A DNA stretch of 64,000 nucleotides from an uncultured Alphaproteobacteria bacterium (GCA_902582755.1 CACHSZ010000004.1:1-64000); one strand, 5' to 3'. Shown: positions 1 through 10,197, numbered from the stretch's first letter. The notes: generated by a model not told the origin, from the sequence alone. Translations and numbers: made by a program.

Positions 1-308
1 AAATATTGATTACGTCTAATAAAAAAATTAATGAAATTGATTTTAAATATAAAGATTTATCTTCTCGTTTAAGAACATTTTCAATCCTGGAAATCAATCA
101 GCCAAACGACGAAATGCTTTTAGCTATTTTAACAAAATTACTTGTAGATAAACAATTTATCGTAAACTCAAATGAAATTTTTGAATATATTCTTAGAAGA
201 GTTGATAGGAGTTATCAAGCTATTAATGAAATTGTAACTAAATTAGATGTACTATCACTTGAAAAAAAAAGACAATTAACAATACCATTAATAAAAGAAA
301 TACTGTAG
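1..308 (+). CDS. Hda/DnaA-family AAA+ protein, 3' part (5' end outside window)
   Basis: The reading frame is open from the left edge, so this gene is cut at its 5' end; the TTG at position 6 is internal. The visible ~101 residues begin with a strand reading ILITSNK, followed by a KDLSSRLRTF stretch. This is the sensor I and arginine-finger region of DnaA-type AAA+ ATPases. The alpha-helical lid follows, with a sensor II-like RRVDRSYQAINEIV. There is no C-terminal helix-turn-helix DNA-binding domain, which favours the regulatory homologue Hda/HdaA, a factor that promotes hydrolysis of DnaA-bound ATP, over DnaA itself. It ends directly before aspS and is probably co-transcribed with it. The family call is good; the exact orthologue is inferred because the Walker motifs lie outside the window. 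Confidence 0.75.
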   Translation, partial: ILITSNKKINEIDFKYKDLSSRLRTFSILEINQPNDEMLLAILTKLLVDKQFIVNSNEIFEYILRRVDRSYQAINEIVTKLDVLSLEKKRQLTIPLIKEIL

Positions 309-320
309 ATGGATCAAAAA

Positions 321-2087
321 ATGAATAAATATAGATCTCATTTATGTTCTGATTTATCTATTAAAAACTTAGGTGAAAAAGTCACTTTATCTGGTTGGGC
401 TGATACAATTAGAGATCATGGCAATTTATTATTCATTGATTTGAGAGATAATTATGGAATTACACAGTGTGTAATTGACGGAACTCACTCTCTATTTGGA
501 GTAATAAGTAAAATAAGTAATGAGAGTGTTTTAACAATTATTGGTGAAGTCGTTAAAAGATCTGATGACACTATTAACAAAAATCTCCAAACAGGTGAAA
601 TTGAAATACAAATTGATGATTGTAAAATTTTATCTAAATCTGAAATTCTTCCTTTGCCAGTTAATTCTGATATTGAATATGGAGAAGAAATTAGATTAAA
701 ATATAGATTTTTGGATTTAAGAAGAAATAACTTGCATAAAAACATCATATTAAGAAGCAAAATAATATCAGACATTAGAAAAAAAATGATAGATAGAAAA
801 TTCGTAGAATTTCAGACTCCCATCCTTACTTCATCATCTCCAGAGGGAGCAAGAGATTATTTGGTTCCATCTAGAATACATCAGGGTAAATTTTATGCTC
901 TTCCTCAAGCACCTCAGCAATTTAAGCAATTATTGATGGTTGCTGGTTTTGATAAATATTTTCAAATTGCACCATGTTTTAGAGATGAGGATAGTAGAGC
1001 AGATCGCTCTCCAGGTGAATTCTATCAACTAGATTTTGAAATGAGTTTTGTTACTCAGGAAGATGTATTTGATGCTATTGAGCCAGTTTTATTTGAAATA
1101 TTTGATGAAAATAAAAAAAATAATGAAATTAAGGTTAGTTCATACCCATTTAGGAGAATACCTTACAAGGAGTCAATGGAAGTTTATGGCTCTGATAAAC
1201 CTGATTTACGAAATCCACTTATTATAGATGATTATACCAACGTATTTAAAGGTTCAAATTTCAAGATATTTAGTAATCAAATAGAAAAAGGATCAGTTGT
1301 TAAAGGAATAATAGTTAAAAATACTGCTGATCAACCTAGAAGTTTCTTTGATAAATTAAATAATTGGGCCAGAGAGGAGGGTGCAGCTGGATTAGGTTAT
1401 ATTTCATTTACAGAAAATAGTTTTAAAGGCCCTATTGCAAAGAATTTAAATGAAGATGAATTATTATTATTAAAACTTGAAGAAAATGACTCAATATTTT
1501 TCATATGTGATAAATTAAAAGAGGCCCAATTATTTTCTGGTAAAGTAAGAGAAAAAATTTGTAGTGATTTAAATTTACTTAATAAAAATTCTTTTGAATT
1601 TTGTTGGATTGTTGATTTTCCAATGTATGAAATTGATGAAAAAACTAATAAAATACAATTTAGTCATAATCCTTTTTCAATGCCTCAAGGTGAGATGGAA
1701 GCTTTAGAAAAAAAAGATCCTCTTGATATAAAAGCGTTTCAATATGATATTGTATGTAATGGTGTAGAGTTATCTTCTGGCGCAATTAGAAATCATAAAC
1801 CAGAAATTATGTATAAAGCATTTGATATAGCTGGATATTCAAAAAAAGAATTAGAGGATAAATTTTCAGGAATGCTTAATGCTCTAAAGTTTGGAGCACC
1901 TCCTCACGGAGGTAGTGCGCCAGGTATTGATAGAATTGTTATGTTACTTGCTGATGAGCCAAACATAAGAGAAGTAATAGCATTTCCAATGAATCAACAA
2001 GCTATGGATTTAATGATGGATGCTCCTGCAAGTATCGACAAAGAAAGATTAGAAGAATTAGGTATTAAATTAATAGATAAAAATTAA
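321..2087 (+). CDS. aspS: Aspartyl-tRNA synthetase
   Basis: Class II aminoacyl-tRNA synthetase charging tRNA-Asp, 588 residues, the usual bacterial length. An N-terminal OB-fold anticodon-binding domain ([16 protein letters not shown], about residues 24-40) is followed by the catalytic core with motif 2 ([20 protein letters not shown], about 220-240). A bacterial GAD insertion lies around 295-400, and motif 3 ([18 protein letters not shown]) sits near the C terminus. I prefer the ATG at 321, because MNKYRSH matches the family N terminus; an in-frame ATG at 309, directly after the preceding stop, would add four residues. No asparaginyl-tRNA synthetase or Asp-tRNA amidotransferase is in the window, so discrimination against tRNA-Asn cannot be judged. 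The 3' end overlaps the convergent transporter gene by 18 bases. Confidence 0.97.
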   Translation: MNKYRSHLCSDLSIKNLGEKVTLSGWADTIRDHGNLLFIDLRDNYGITQCVIDGTHSLFGVISKISNESVLTIIGEVVKRSDDTINKNLQTGEIEIQIDDCKILSKSEILPLPVNSDIEYGEEIRLKYRFLDLRRNNLHKNIILRSKIISDIRKKMIDRKFVEFQTPILTSSSPEGARDYLVPSRIHQGKFYALPQAPQQFKQLLMVAGFDKYFQIAPCFRDEDSRADRSPGEFYQLDFEMSFVTQEDVFDAIEPVLFEIFDENKKNNEIKVSSYPFRRIPYKESMEVYGSDKPDLRNPLIIDDYTNVFKGSNFKIFSNQIEKGSVVKGIIVKNTADQPRSFFDKLNNWAREEGAAGLGYISFTENSFKGPIAKNLNEDELLLLKLEENDSIFFICDKLKEAQLFSGKVREKICSDLNLLNKNSFEFCWIVDFPMYEIDEKTNKIQFSHNPFSMPQGEMEALEKKDPLDIKAFQYDIVCNGVELSSGAIRNHKPEIMYKAFDIAGYSKKELEDKFSGMLNALKFGAPPHGGSAPGIDRIVMLLADEPNIREVIAFPMNQQAMDLMMDAPASIDKERLEELGIKLIDKN

Positions 2088-2963
2088 TCCTGTTCCAAAA
2101 ATTGCAATAATTGTTCCCACCCATGCCCCATAAGAGGGTATTTTTTTTGTTAATATCCACAAAAGAAATAATATCATTATTGGACTAGTTGAAGATAAAG
2201 TTGCAACTATACCTGCATCAGCTTTTTGTAATGCGATTAACAGCAAACTCATTCCTAAGGCCATTCCTAAAAAGCCACTAAGAATTGATTGGTAAATAAT
2301 TTTTGCTGTAAGATTAACTTTTGTATTAAAAACTTCATAGTTTAAAAAAAATGTAAATGATAAAAAAATACATGAAATTGTTGTTCTAATTGCAGCTGAA
2401 GCTATTGGATCCGCTCCATCTGACAATATTGGTTTCATCATAACTAACCCAATTGCTTGGCACAATGCAGCTCCAATGGATAATATTATTCCTACATAAA
2501 TTGATCCTTCTACTGTTTCCCATCTATGTTCAGATCCCTTTTTGTCCCCATAGGAAATTGCAAAAACAACACCAAAAAAAACAACAAAACATCCAATAAT
2601 ACTTATAGTTGAAGCAAGTTCATTTAGAAAAAAAATGTTAATTATTACAGTAAAAGGTGCAGCTAAAGAAAATAAAATATTATTTCTTCTTGGCCCTATT
2701 TTCTGTAAAGCAATAAACAGCAAAGTATCTCCTAAAAATATTCCTATAATTCCAGAAATTATAATAACAGTTAAGTAATCAACACTAATTGTATTCCAAG
2801 TATTTACATAAAATGTGTAAGTAATTAACATTATAGATACAAAAAATAATCTAAGACGATTAAAAGCCAAACCACCAATAGTTCTTGTAACATCTGCTGA
2901 TACTAAAGATGCCACAGCCCAACAGAGTGCAGCAGCCATTGCAATAAAGTAATAATAGATCAT
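2070..2963 (-). CDS. DMT superfamily transporter (EamA family)
   Basis: A 297-residue integral membrane protein with about ten hydrophobic helices in two EamA-like repeats. The first repeat ends around [14 protein letters not shown] and the second around [14 protein letters not shown] charged loop ([11 protein letters not shown]) separates the halves. EamA proteins are inner-membrane drug/metabolite transporters, usually exporters of amino acids or small metabolites; the substrate cannot be read from the sequence. It converges on aspS with an 18-base overlap. It is the first of four DMT transporters in this window. Confidence 0.88.
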   Translation of the reverse strand: MIYYYFIAMAAALCWAVASLVSADVTRTIGGLAFNRLRLFFVSIMLITYTFYVNTWNTISVDYLTVIIISGIIGIFLGDTLLFIALQKIGPRRNNILFSLAAPFTVIINIFFLNELASTISIIGCFVVFFGVVFAISYGDKKGSEHRWETVEGSIYVGIILSIGAALCQAIGLVMMKPILSDGADPIASAAIRTTISCIFLSFTFFLNYEVFNTKVNLTAKIIYQSILSGFLGMALGMSLLLIALQKADAGIVATLSSTSPIMILFLLWILTKKIPSYGAWVGTIIAIFGTGLIFIY

Positions 2964-2971
2964 ATTATTTA

Positions 2972-3160
2972 TTAAAATAAACTTAAAATAAATTTAATAG
3001 GTATTGATAAATATTCACCTAAAAGATGTTCTTGTAATGCAAATCTTTTAATTAAACCTGTATATCTTAATATTGCATATATTACTAAAGCCCATAAATA
3101 AATTCCAAAAATAAAATTTATGTATGATATTATTTTTTTAAATTTGTTATAATAATTCAT
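2972..3160 (-). CDS. Small hydrophobic protein of unknown function
   Basis: A 62-residue reading frame with one or two hydrophobic segments (IYLWALVIYAILRYTGL and a C-terminal SIPIKFILSLF). It lies eight bases upstream of the DMT gene on the same strand, so it could be its first operon member. Its start codon abuts the start of the divergent glycosylase, forming CATATG at 3158-3163. The first segment faintly recalls YggT-type proteins, but the usual second half is absent. I do not recognise it with confidence, and it may be non-coding or truncated. Confidence 0.4.
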   Translation of the reverse strand: MNYYNKFKKIISYINFIFGIYLWALVIYAILRYTGLIKRFALQEHLLGEYLSIPIKFILSLF

Positions 3161-3778
3161 ATGAAACCTAAATATTGGAATAAAGGTAAGATTTATTTAT
3201 CAAATAAAGATAAAGTTTTGAAGAAATTAATTCAAACTTATAGGAATGAATATTTAAATCTAAATTCTAATTATTTTCATTCATTAATTAATTCAATAAT
3301 TGGTCAACAAATATCAGTATCAGCAGCTGATTCGATGAAAACTAAATTTTTTAAACTTAAAAGAAATATAACACCTCAAACTGTATCTAAATTACGTACT
3401 GCAGATTTACAAAAATGCGGTCTATCAAAGCAAAAAATTTTATATATAAGAAATATTTCTAAATTTTTTTTACAAAACAAGAACTTCATAAAAAATATTA
3501 ATAAATTTTCTGAAGAAGAAATTTATAATAAATTAATTGAAATAAAAGGAGTTGGAAATTGGACTATTCACATGTTTTTGATGTTTAGTTATGGAAGTTC
3601 AAACATTTTTCCAACAGGTGATTTAGGGTTTTTAAAAGCTATTTCAAAACTTTATAAAGTTCAACTTCCTATAAGTGAAAGAAAACTTAAATTGCTTTAC
3701 AAAAAATGGAGTCCGTATAGTTCACAAGCTACATGGTATTTATGGAGATCATTAGACCCTATTCCAGTTAATTATTGA
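3161..3778 (+). CDS. alkA: DNA-3-methyladenine glycosylase II (AlkA-like, HhH-GPD)
   Basis: A base-excision repair glycosylase of 205 residues with the HhH-GPD fold. The helix-hairpin-helix is visible as KGVGNWTIHMFLM around residue 130. The catalytic aspartate follows in FPTGDLGF (Asp154). The front part (SLINSIIGQQISVSAADSM) is the usual substrate-pocket helix. These enzymes remove alkylated bases such as 3-methyladenine. The protein is short compared with E. coli AlkA because the N-terminal domain is missing, which is common in this subfamily. Its 3' end overlaps puuD by 11 bases on the opposite strand. Confidence 0.9.
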   Translation: MKPKYWNKGKIYLSNKDKVLKKLIQTYRNEYLNLNSNYFHSLINSIIGQQISVSAADSMKTKFFKLKRNITPQTVSKLRTADLQKCGLSKQKILYIRNISKFFLQNKNFIKNINKFSEEEIYNKLIEIKGVGNWTIHMFLMFSYGSSNIFPTGDLGFLKAISKLYKVQLPISERKLKLLYKKWSPYSSQATWYLWRSLDPIPVNY

Positions 3779-5210
3779 TATTTGCTCCTTGCTCTATCCA
3801 AACTTTTAATATCTCTCTTTCATTTTTTGTAATACCAGTAAGATTATTCGGAGGCATAATTTCAGCGTCAATAGCCTGTGCTTTGATTAATTTTATATTA
3901 TTTACAATATCTTGAGCCGTGTCATATACCACTCCTTTTGGTGCCGCTTCAATACCTTCAAAAGTTGGATATTTGGCATGGCATGTTCCACATCTGTATT
4001 TAATTATATTTTGTACTTCATTGAAACTCACTAATTCTAAAGAAAGAGATGCATTTGCATCTTTTTTTTCAAATATTGAAAGACTACTTAAGGTCATTAA
4101 AAAAAACATGATTAAACCTGCTGATGGTAAAATCCAAAATTTATATTGTTTTTTATTTCTTAAATTAAAGTAATGGCGAGTTAAAATGCCAGCTATCGAT
4201 ATCACAGCTAAAATTAACCAATTATTTACTGCCCCATACGTAAAAGAAAAATGTGAGCTAATCATGATAAATAAAACAGGTAGTGTAAAATAATTATTAT
4301 GTATTGACCTGTTTTTTGCTTCTAATGAAAGATTTAAATTTGGCTTTAGATTGTTTTCAGCTGATGAAACAAGATTTCTTTGCGCAGGTATAATGACTCT
4401 AAAAACATTAGCTGCCATAATGGTGCCAATAATTGCTCCAACATGTATATATGCGGCTCTTGATCCATAAATTTGAGTCAAAAAATAACTTAATAATACA
4501 AATAATAAAACACCAGTTGCAATCAAAGTTTGTTCATTATCTTTTAAAACATTTTTACAAAGATAATCATATAGAAGCCAAGATCCTATAAGTAAGAATA
4601 TAGATATTAATATTGCTTGAAAGGGTGTTAATATAATACCACTTGCTCCCAACATCATAGAGCTTGCATTTAAGTAATAAACTAAAATAAGTAGCACAAA
4701 ACCACTTATCCAAGTTGCATACGCCTCCCATTTAAACCAATGAAGAACTTTTGGAAGCTTTTTAGGGGGTCCTTTTAATTTTTCAATTCTATAAAAACCA
4801 CCTGAATGAACAGACCATAAATAACCATCAAGGTGTTTAAAATCTGGATCATCTCTTTCCAGTCTACTATCTAGCCAATTAAAATAAAATGATGTTCCAA
4901 TCCATGCTACACCAACAATTATATGAACCCATCTAACAATTAAATGTAACCACTCAGAATATACCGCAAATAAAGTTTCTGTTGGAACTCCTAAATTATA
5001 AAAAGCTGCTGTAAAAGCTATAACTATTGTAGTTGCAATTACAATATAGAGTCTTTGTTCTTTAGATTTTAAACCTGAAAATGCCCCAAGGATAAAAAAT
5101 AATAATAATCCTAATAATGCTGATGCTGGTAGTGACAAAAGTAAATTATGAAAAAAGGTTTGGAAGTCATAAGATTGAACTGGTGCAACAATTTTAAGAA
5201 ACAATTCCAT
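3768..5210 (-). CDS. puuD: Membrane-bound cytochrome c urate oxidase (PuuD)
   Basis: A 480-residue protein combining an N-terminal urate hydroxylase membrane domain, with about eight or nine helices, and a C-terminal cytochrome c domain. The heme c site CGTCH is encoded near 3980-3995, and a downstream MPP (in AEIMPPNNLTG) supplies a plausible axial Met. PuuD oxidises urate to 5-hydroxyisourate and passes electrons to the cytochrome chain rather than to oxygen, so no hydrogen peroxide is formed. The N-terminal domain has the HxxxG-type histidine-rich helices expected for heme or metal binding. It is the last gene of the minus-strand purine arm, one base after guaD. The fit with xdh, uraH and uraD strongly supports the assignment. 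Confidence 0.93.
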   Translation of the reverse strand: MELFLKIVAPVQSYDFQTFFHNLLLSLPASALLGLLLFFILGAFSGLKSKEQRLYIVIATTIVIAFTAAFYNLGVPTETLFAVYSEWLHLIVRWVHIIVGVAWIGTSFYFNWLDSRLERDDPDFKHLDGYLWSVHSGGFYRIEKLKGPPKKLPKVLHWFKWEAYATWISGFVLLILVYYLNASSMMLGASGIILTPFQAILISIFLLIGSWLLYDYLCKNVLKDNEQTLIATGVLLFVLLSYFLTQIYGSRAAYIHVGAIIGTIMAANVFRVIIPAQRNLVSSAENNLKPNLNLSLEAKNRSIHNNYFTLPVLFIMISSHFSFTYGAVNNWLILAVISIAGILTRHYFNLRNKKQYKFWILPSAGLIMFFLMTLSSLSIFEKKDANASLSLELVSFNEVQNIIKYRCGTCHAKYPTFEGIEAAPKGVVYDTAQDIVNNIKLIKAQAIDAEIMPPNNLTGITKNEREILKVWIEQGANINN

Positions 5211-5211
5211 A

Positions 5212-5679
5212 TTAATATCTTATTTTATTTTCTTCTTTTTCCCAAATATTAAATGCTTTTATTGCCTCGTCACGTGATAATTGACTGATAGGGATTTTTC
5301 TCTCTTTCATTTCTAGTGATAGTTCATCATAAATAAACTTGTCATCAAATTTAATTTTTGCAGCATCTTCTCTAGAATTACCATAATACACTTTGTCTAT
5401 GTGTGACCAATATATCGCACTCAAGCACATAGGACATGGTTCGCAACTGGAATACAATTCACAACCTTCTAAGTTAAAAGTATTTAATTTTTGACATGCA
5501 TTTCTAATAGCAACAATTTCAGCATGAGCAGTAGGATCATTGTTAAATGTTACTCTATTTACTCCTTCTGCAATAATTTCATTTTCTTTTACAATAACAC
5601 ACCCAAAAGGACCTCCATTATTTTTGATATTATCAATTGATAGTAAAATAGCTCTTTTCATAAAATCGATGTTTGTCAT
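5212..5679 (-). CDS. guaD: Guanine deaminase (cytidine deaminase-fold type)
   Basis: A zinc hydrolase of 155 residues, almost the same length as Bacillus subtilis GuaD and similar along its full length from memory. The zinc and proton-relay motifs are intact: His52-Ala-Glu54 and PCPMC with Cys82 and Cys85. The GGPFGCVIVK start and the C-terminal FDDKFIYDE block are typical of GuaD rather than of TadA. It converts guanine to xanthine, feeding the adjacent xanthine dehydrogenase. The start overlaps the xdhC stop by four bases, indicating translational coupling. A general nucleoside deaminase is the alternative, but context favours guanine. Confidence 0.9.
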   Translation of the reverse strand: MTNIDFMKRAILLSIDNIKNNGGPFGCVIVKENEIIAEGVNRVTFNNDPTAHAEIVAIRNACQKLNTFNLEGCELYSSCEPCPMCLSAIYWSHIDKVYYGNSREDAAKIKFDDKFIYDELSLEMKERKIPISQLSRDEAIKAFNIWEKEENKIRY

Positions 5680-6506
5680 ATAACTTTTTTAATTTTATTA
5701 TTTGATAAATGTTTCAAGCTATTTTTTATTGATATTATTCTTGTAATTATTGAGAAAGCTATTTCATTCGGATCTTTTGAATTGCCAATATCAATTCCAA
5801 TCGGACACTCAATTTTCTCAACTATTGATTTATTGTGATCATTATCAATCAATCTTTTATAAAACCTTTTTTTCTTTGTAAGAGATCCAATTAAACCAAC
5901 GAAAGTATTATTTTTTTTCAAAATTTCATTTAATATTTTTAAGTCATAATCATGACTGTGAGTTAAGACTATAAAATAAGAATTATCTTCTAGTTTTGAT
6001 ACAATCTCCCAAGGTTTTTTTGAAAGTAAATAATTTATATCTTTGATATTTGTCATTTTTAAATAATCTTCTCTTGAATCAATTATAAAAGTGTTAAAAT
6101 TAATATTTTCTAGTTTAGAAATTAATGCTTGACCAATATGTCCTGATCCAAAGATATACAAGTTAGGTTTAACATTATTAACAATATATTCATCTTTTAG
6201 CGCATCTTTGGAATTACTATGTAAACTTAATTTAACTTGTACGTATCCACCACAACATTGTCCAATTCCTGGTCCAAGTGGAATATTCATTACTTTATTA
6301 GCTATATTTTTATCTATTAATTTTTTCGCTTCATCTATAACCAAATATTCTAAGTTTCCGCCACCTATAGTTCCAAAGATAGTATCAGTTGAAATTAATA
6401 TAATGTCATCTAAACTATTAGGTGATGATCCTTTAACTTCAATAATTTTAGCTTTAACTATTTTACTGTTAAAACTTATATTTTTACTTAACTTTTTAAG
6501 ATACAT
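5676..6506 (-). CDS. xdhC: Xanthine dehydrogenase accessory protein XdhC
   Basis: A 276-residue molybdenum cofactor chaperone that binds Moco, promotes its sulfuration and inserts it into XdhB. The N-terminal XdhC/CoxI domain shows GGGNLEYLVIDEA and a GPGIGQCCGGYV segment with the conserved paired cysteines. A C-terminal Rossmann-like domain begins at YIFGSGHIGQAL. It sits between xdhB and guaD with a two-base gap upstream, as in many alphaproteobacterial xdhABC operons. It is cytoplasmic and not catalytic for purines itself. Confidence 0.93.
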   Translation of the reverse strand: MYLKKLSKNISFNSKIVKAKIIEVKGSSPNSLDDIILISTDTIFGTIGGGNLEYLVIDEAKKLIDKNIANKVMNIPLGPGIGQCCGGYVQVKLSLHSNSKDALKDEYIVNNVKPNLYIFGSGHIGQALISKLENINFNTFIIDSREDYLKMTNIKDINYLLSKKPWEIVSKLEDNSYFIVLTHSHDYDLKILNEILKKNNTFVGLIGSLTKKKRFYKRLIDNDHNKSIVEKIECPIGIDIGNSKDPNEIAFSIITRIISIKNSLKHLSNNKIKKVI

Positions 6507-6508
6507 AC

Positions 6509-8782
6509 TTAATGCAAACTTTTTAATATATTTTCAGCAGTAGCAGGTGCAATTAAATTTTCAGAATTTTTTCCTTTATTAGCATTACATACTGCGTCCT
6601 TTAGTGCGATAAAACTTGAAATTGCTAGCATAAATGGTGGCTCTCCAACAGCTTTAGAGCGATTAATAACCTTTTCTTTATTAAAACCACGATCATATAT
6701 TTCAACATTAAATTTAAATGGTGTTTCACCGGCAGTAGGTATTTTGTAAGTGGAAGGACTATGAGTTGTTAGAACTCCATTTGATTTCCAAGATACTTCT
6801 TCAGTTGTGAGCCAACCTAATCCTTGAATATAGCCACCCTCAATTTGTCCTTTATCAATTCTCTTATTTATAGAATTGCCAACATCATGAATTATATCTA
6901 CTTGAAGTATTTTATTTTCACCAGTTAGTTTATCAATGATAACTTCTGTTACCGCTGCTCCATAAGTAAAATACAAGAACGGCCTTCCTTGAAGTGTTTT
7001 TGTATTCACATTAATTTTGTCAGTTTTATAGAAACCTGAAGATGACAATGGAATTCTATTCAAGTAAGCAGTATTTATCAATTCTTTAAAGGATATTTTT
7101 CTTTTATCAAAATAAACAAAATTATTTTCATATTTTATTTTGCTATTTGTTTTAAAATAATCATAGATAAATTCATTTAGACCTGATTTGATATTATTTA
7201 TAGCATTAACAATTGCTGCTCCATTTATATCAGTTGTAGCTGATGCTGCACTTGCTGATGTATTAGGCACTTTTTCTGTGTCCGTTGAAGAGATTTTTAT
7301 ATTTTCGTAATTAAGGCCAAATTCATTTGAAGCCACTAAAGCAAGTTTCGTCATTAATCCTTGACCCATTTCAATTCCTCCATGATTTAAATGAATGGAT
7401 CCATCAGTGTAGATATGAACTAAGGCACCACCTTGGTTTAAATGAGTAGTTGTAAAGGATATGCCAAACTTTACAGGTGTTATTGCTATTCCTTTTTTTA
7501 GAACTTTATTTTTTTTATTAAAATTATTAATTTCAGCTTTTCTTTTTTTGTAATTAGATTTCTTAATTAGTTTATTAAAAATATCTTCAATCACATTATC
7601 AGTAATTCTCATCCCATAATGAGTAGTATTTTTGATTTTATCTTTATAAAAATTAATTTTTCTTATTTCACTTGCTTCTAGTTTTAATTTTTGAGAAATA
7701 TTTTCAATTATATTTTCAATACAAAACATTCCTTGAGGCCCACCAAATCCGCGAAAAGCAGTATTAGAGACAGTATTTGTTTTACATCTATACGAATTAA
7801 TTTCTATATTTGGTATGTAGTATGCATTATCGATATGATAGATAGCTCTATCATTTATAGCTCCTGATAAATCTGGAGAGATACCACATCTCGATGCCAT
7901 CATTAACTTTAGAGCAAGAATTTCACCATTATTTTTAAAACCTACTTCATAATCAAATAAAAAATCATGCCTCTTTCCAGTCATGATCATATCATCATCT
8001 CTATCAACTCTTAGTTTTACTGGTTTAGATAACTTTTTTGCTGCAATGCTTGTTATGGCTGCAAATAAAAAAGATTGTGTTTCTTTTCCACCAAAACCAC
8101 CACCAATTCTTCTTACTATTACATGGATACTATTATAATTTTGTTTTAGTACCTTGCCAATAATTTGCTGTGTTTCTGATGGATGTTGTGTTGAAGAATA
8201 AACTAAAAAATTATTATCTTCTTGAGGAATAGTCATTGCAATTTGACCTTCTAAATAAAAATGATCTTGACCCCCTGAATATAATTTACCTTTTAAAAAG
8301 TTGTCTGATTTTTTAAATCCATCTTTTATATTTCCTCTAGTTAGAAACTTCGGTTTTAAAACAAATGATTTTTTCTTTAATGCTTCTTCAATAGAAACGA
8401 TTGGTTTAGATATTTTTAAGTCTATTTTTACTTTTAATGCAGCTTTTTTTGCTAAATTATTAGTTTTTGCTATAACTGCAAAAATTGGTTGCCCATAGTA
8501 TTCTATATTTTTTGAAGTAAATATTTTATCCCCTTTAAATATTGGCCCAACATCGTTTATGCCTTCAATATCTTTTTCAGTTATAATGTCTACTACACCT
8601 TCTGAAGATAAAACATCTTTATAATCAATTTTTTTTATCACTCCTTTACTACAATTACTGTATCCAATTACTGCGTGAAGTAAATTTTTAGGTTCTGATA
8701 TATCATCAGTATAAATTGCTTTTCCAGTAACATGTTTTACTGCACTTTCATGTTCAATATTTTTTGTAAATATTTTATCCAT
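6509..8782 (-). CDS. xdhB: Xanthine dehydrogenase, molybdopterin-binding subunit
   Basis: A 757-residue large subunit of the heterotetrameric xanthine dehydrogenase that oxidises hypoxanthine and xanthine to urate. The substrate/Moco motifs are present: RRIGGGFGGKE, then NTAFRGFGGPQGM, GGIEMGQGL in the second half, and the catalytic glutamate in SKAVGEPPF near the C terminus. The AFRGFGG arginine is the residue that orients purine substrates, which separates this from CO or aldehyde dehydrogenase relatives. The start overlaps the xdhA stop by one base. The subunit is full length. Confidence 0.96.
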   Translation of the reverse strand: MDKIFTKNIEHESAVKHVTGKAIYTDDISEPKNLLHAVIGYSNCSKGVIKKIDYKDVLSSEGVVDIITEKDIEGINDVGPIFKGDKIFTSKNIEYYGQPIFAVIAKTNNLAKKAALKVKIDLKISKPIVSIEEALKKKSFVLKPKFLTRGNIKDGFKKSDNFLKGKLYSGGQDHFYLEGQIAMTIPQEDNNFLVYSSTQHPSETQQIIGKVLKQNYNSIHVIVRRIGGGFGGKETQSFLFAAITSIAAKKLSKPVKLRVDRDDDMIMTGKRHDFLFDYEVGFKNNGEILALKLMMASRCGISPDLSGAINDRAIYHIDNAYYIPNIEINSYRCKTNTVSNTAFRGFGGPQGMFCIENIIENISQKLKLEASEIRKINFYKDKIKNTTHYGMRITDNVIEDIFNKLIKKSNYKKRKAEINNFNKKNKVLKKGIAITPVKFGISFTTTHLNQGGALVHIYTDGSIHLNHGGIEMGQGLMTKLALVASNEFGLNYENIKISSTDTEKVPNTSASAASATTDINGAAIVNAINNIKSGLNEFIYDYFKTNSKIKYENNFVYFDKRKISFKELINTAYLNRIPLSSSGFYKTDKINVNTKTLQGRPFLYFTYGAAVTEVIIDKLTGENKILQVDIIHDVGNSINKRIDKGQIEGGYIQGLGWLTTEEVSWKSNGVLTTHSPSTYKIPTAGETPFKFNVEIYDRGFNKEKVINRSKAVGEPPFMLAISSFIALKDAVCNANKGKNSENLIAPATAENILKSLH

Positions 8783-10197
8783 TAATATAACGTTGATTTA
8801 ATTTTATTATTTTCATTTAAAAACCTCTCTAAAAGGTTTTGACTAATTTTAGTTCTATAATTTTTTGACGCTCTCATATCATCTATTGGATCAAATTCTT
8901 TTTTAATAATTTTCTTTGCTTTATTAATATTTTCTTCATTAAATATTTTATTCAATAAGAATTTTTGAGCTTTTTCAGCTATTTTTGGAGTTTCTGCTAA
9001 ACCTCCACAAACAATTTTTATTTCTTTAATAATATTTTTTTCAATTCTAGTATTTATAGCCATGAACACAGAACTTATATCATCATCTATTCTTTTTGAA
9101 ATTTTATAACATTTAAGGATATTTTTTTTATAGATGGGTATTATAATTTCTTTAATTATTTCATTAGGCTTCAATTTTGTTTTTCGATAGCTGAGAAAAT
9201 AATTATCCAATAATAAAGTTTTTTTAACTTTTCCTTGAATTATAATTTTACTATTGAGTGCAATTAATACAGGCAAACTATCACCTATTGGAGATGCGCT
9301 TCCAATGTTACCTCCTACAGATGCAGTATTTCTTATTTGCTCAGATCCGTATCTTTCAAACATTTTAGCAAATGTTGGATAAATATTTTCTAAAATTGGT
9401 AAAATATCATTTATGGGAGTAGCAGATCCAATGTGTAAATTGTTGTTTTTATTTTTAATATAATTTAAATCTTTATTTGAGCCTAAATAAAAAATATTTT
9501 TTAAATCTTTTCTTTTTTTTGTTACTTCAAGAGCTAGATCTGTACCTCCGACTAGTAAATGTCCATTACTAATCTTTTGATAGTCTTTTATTAGAGAATT
9601 TAAATTGTAATGAATGAAAAACTTAGAATCATTTTTCTTAATAACAATATCAGTTTTCTTAATTGATTTTAATAATCTAATAACTTTACTTTTTGAAAAC
9701 TTATCACTTTTATAGCTATACATATTCTTTATTGCATTTTTAATTGGAAGATAACCTGTACATCTGCATAAATTTCCAGAAAGAAATTTATCTATATTTT
9801 CTTCTGTCGGTTTTATTTTATTTTCATACATATTGTACATTGACATGATTATACCTGGTGTACAAAAACCACATTGAGATCCGTCACTATCAATCATTGA
9901 TTGTTGAACAGGATGAAGTTTATTTTTTTGTATATGCTCAACTGTTATTAATTGCTTACCATGCAGAGAATACAAAAAAGTAATACAAGTGTTTATACTT
10001 TTATAAGAAATTTTATTTTCTTTTAATTCTCCTACAACTGCAGTACATGCCCCACAATCACCAGATGCACAACCTTCTTTTGTTCCAGTTAACTCATGAT
10101 TATTACGTAGATAATTTAGTACCGTTGTATTTATGTCTAAATCTTTGATAGATATTTTTTCTTCATTAAGAAGAAAATCGATATGCGCTCTAGACAC
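8782..10197 (-). CDS. xdhA: Xanthine dehydrogenase, Fe-S/FAD subunit
   Basis: A 471-residue small subunit fusing a plant-type 2Fe-2S domain, a second 2Fe-2S helical domain and an FAD-binding domain. The first cluster ligands are Cys43, Cys48 and Cys51 in GCASGDCGAC; the second cluster shows QCGFCTPG and NLCRCTGY. FAD contacts are visible in GGTDLAL and RNTASVGGNIGSASPIGD. It transfers electrons from the Moco centre in XdhB to NAD+. The fusion of Fe-S and FAD modules in one chain is the bacterial XdhA layout. It overlaps uraH by one base, so uraH-xdhA-xdhB is tightly coupled. Confidence 0.96.
   Translation of the reverse strand: MSRAHIDFLLNEEKISIKDLDINTTVLNYLRNNHELTGTKEGCASGDCGACTAVVGELKENKISYKSINTCITFLYSLHGKQLITVEHIQKNKLHPVQQSMIDSDGSQCGFCTPGIIMSMYNMYENKIKPTEENIDKFLSGNLCRCTGYLPIKNAIKNMYSYKSDKFSKSKVIRLLKSIKKTDIVIKKNDSKFFIHYNLNSLIKDYQKISNGHLLVGGTDLALEVTKKRKDLKNIFYLGSNKDLNYIKNKNNNLHIGSATPINDILPILENIYPTFAKMFERYGSEQIRNTASVGGNIGSASPIGDSLPVLIALNSKIIIQGKVKKTLLLDNYFLSYRKTKLKPNEIIKEIIIPIYKKNILKCYKISKRIDDDISSVFMAINTRIEKNIIKEIKIVCGGLAETPKIAEKAQKFLLNKIFNEENINKAKKIIKKEFDPIDDMRASKNYRTKISQNLLERFLNENNKIKSTLY

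Noticed and set aside
2972..3160. YggT family assignment for the 62-residue ORF
   Set aside because: Only one helix resembles YggT and the second repeat is missing, so I leave it as unknown.
5900..6543. Plus-strand reading frame across xdhC
   Set aside because: It is antisense to a well-supported xdhC with family motifs and has a low-complexity translation.
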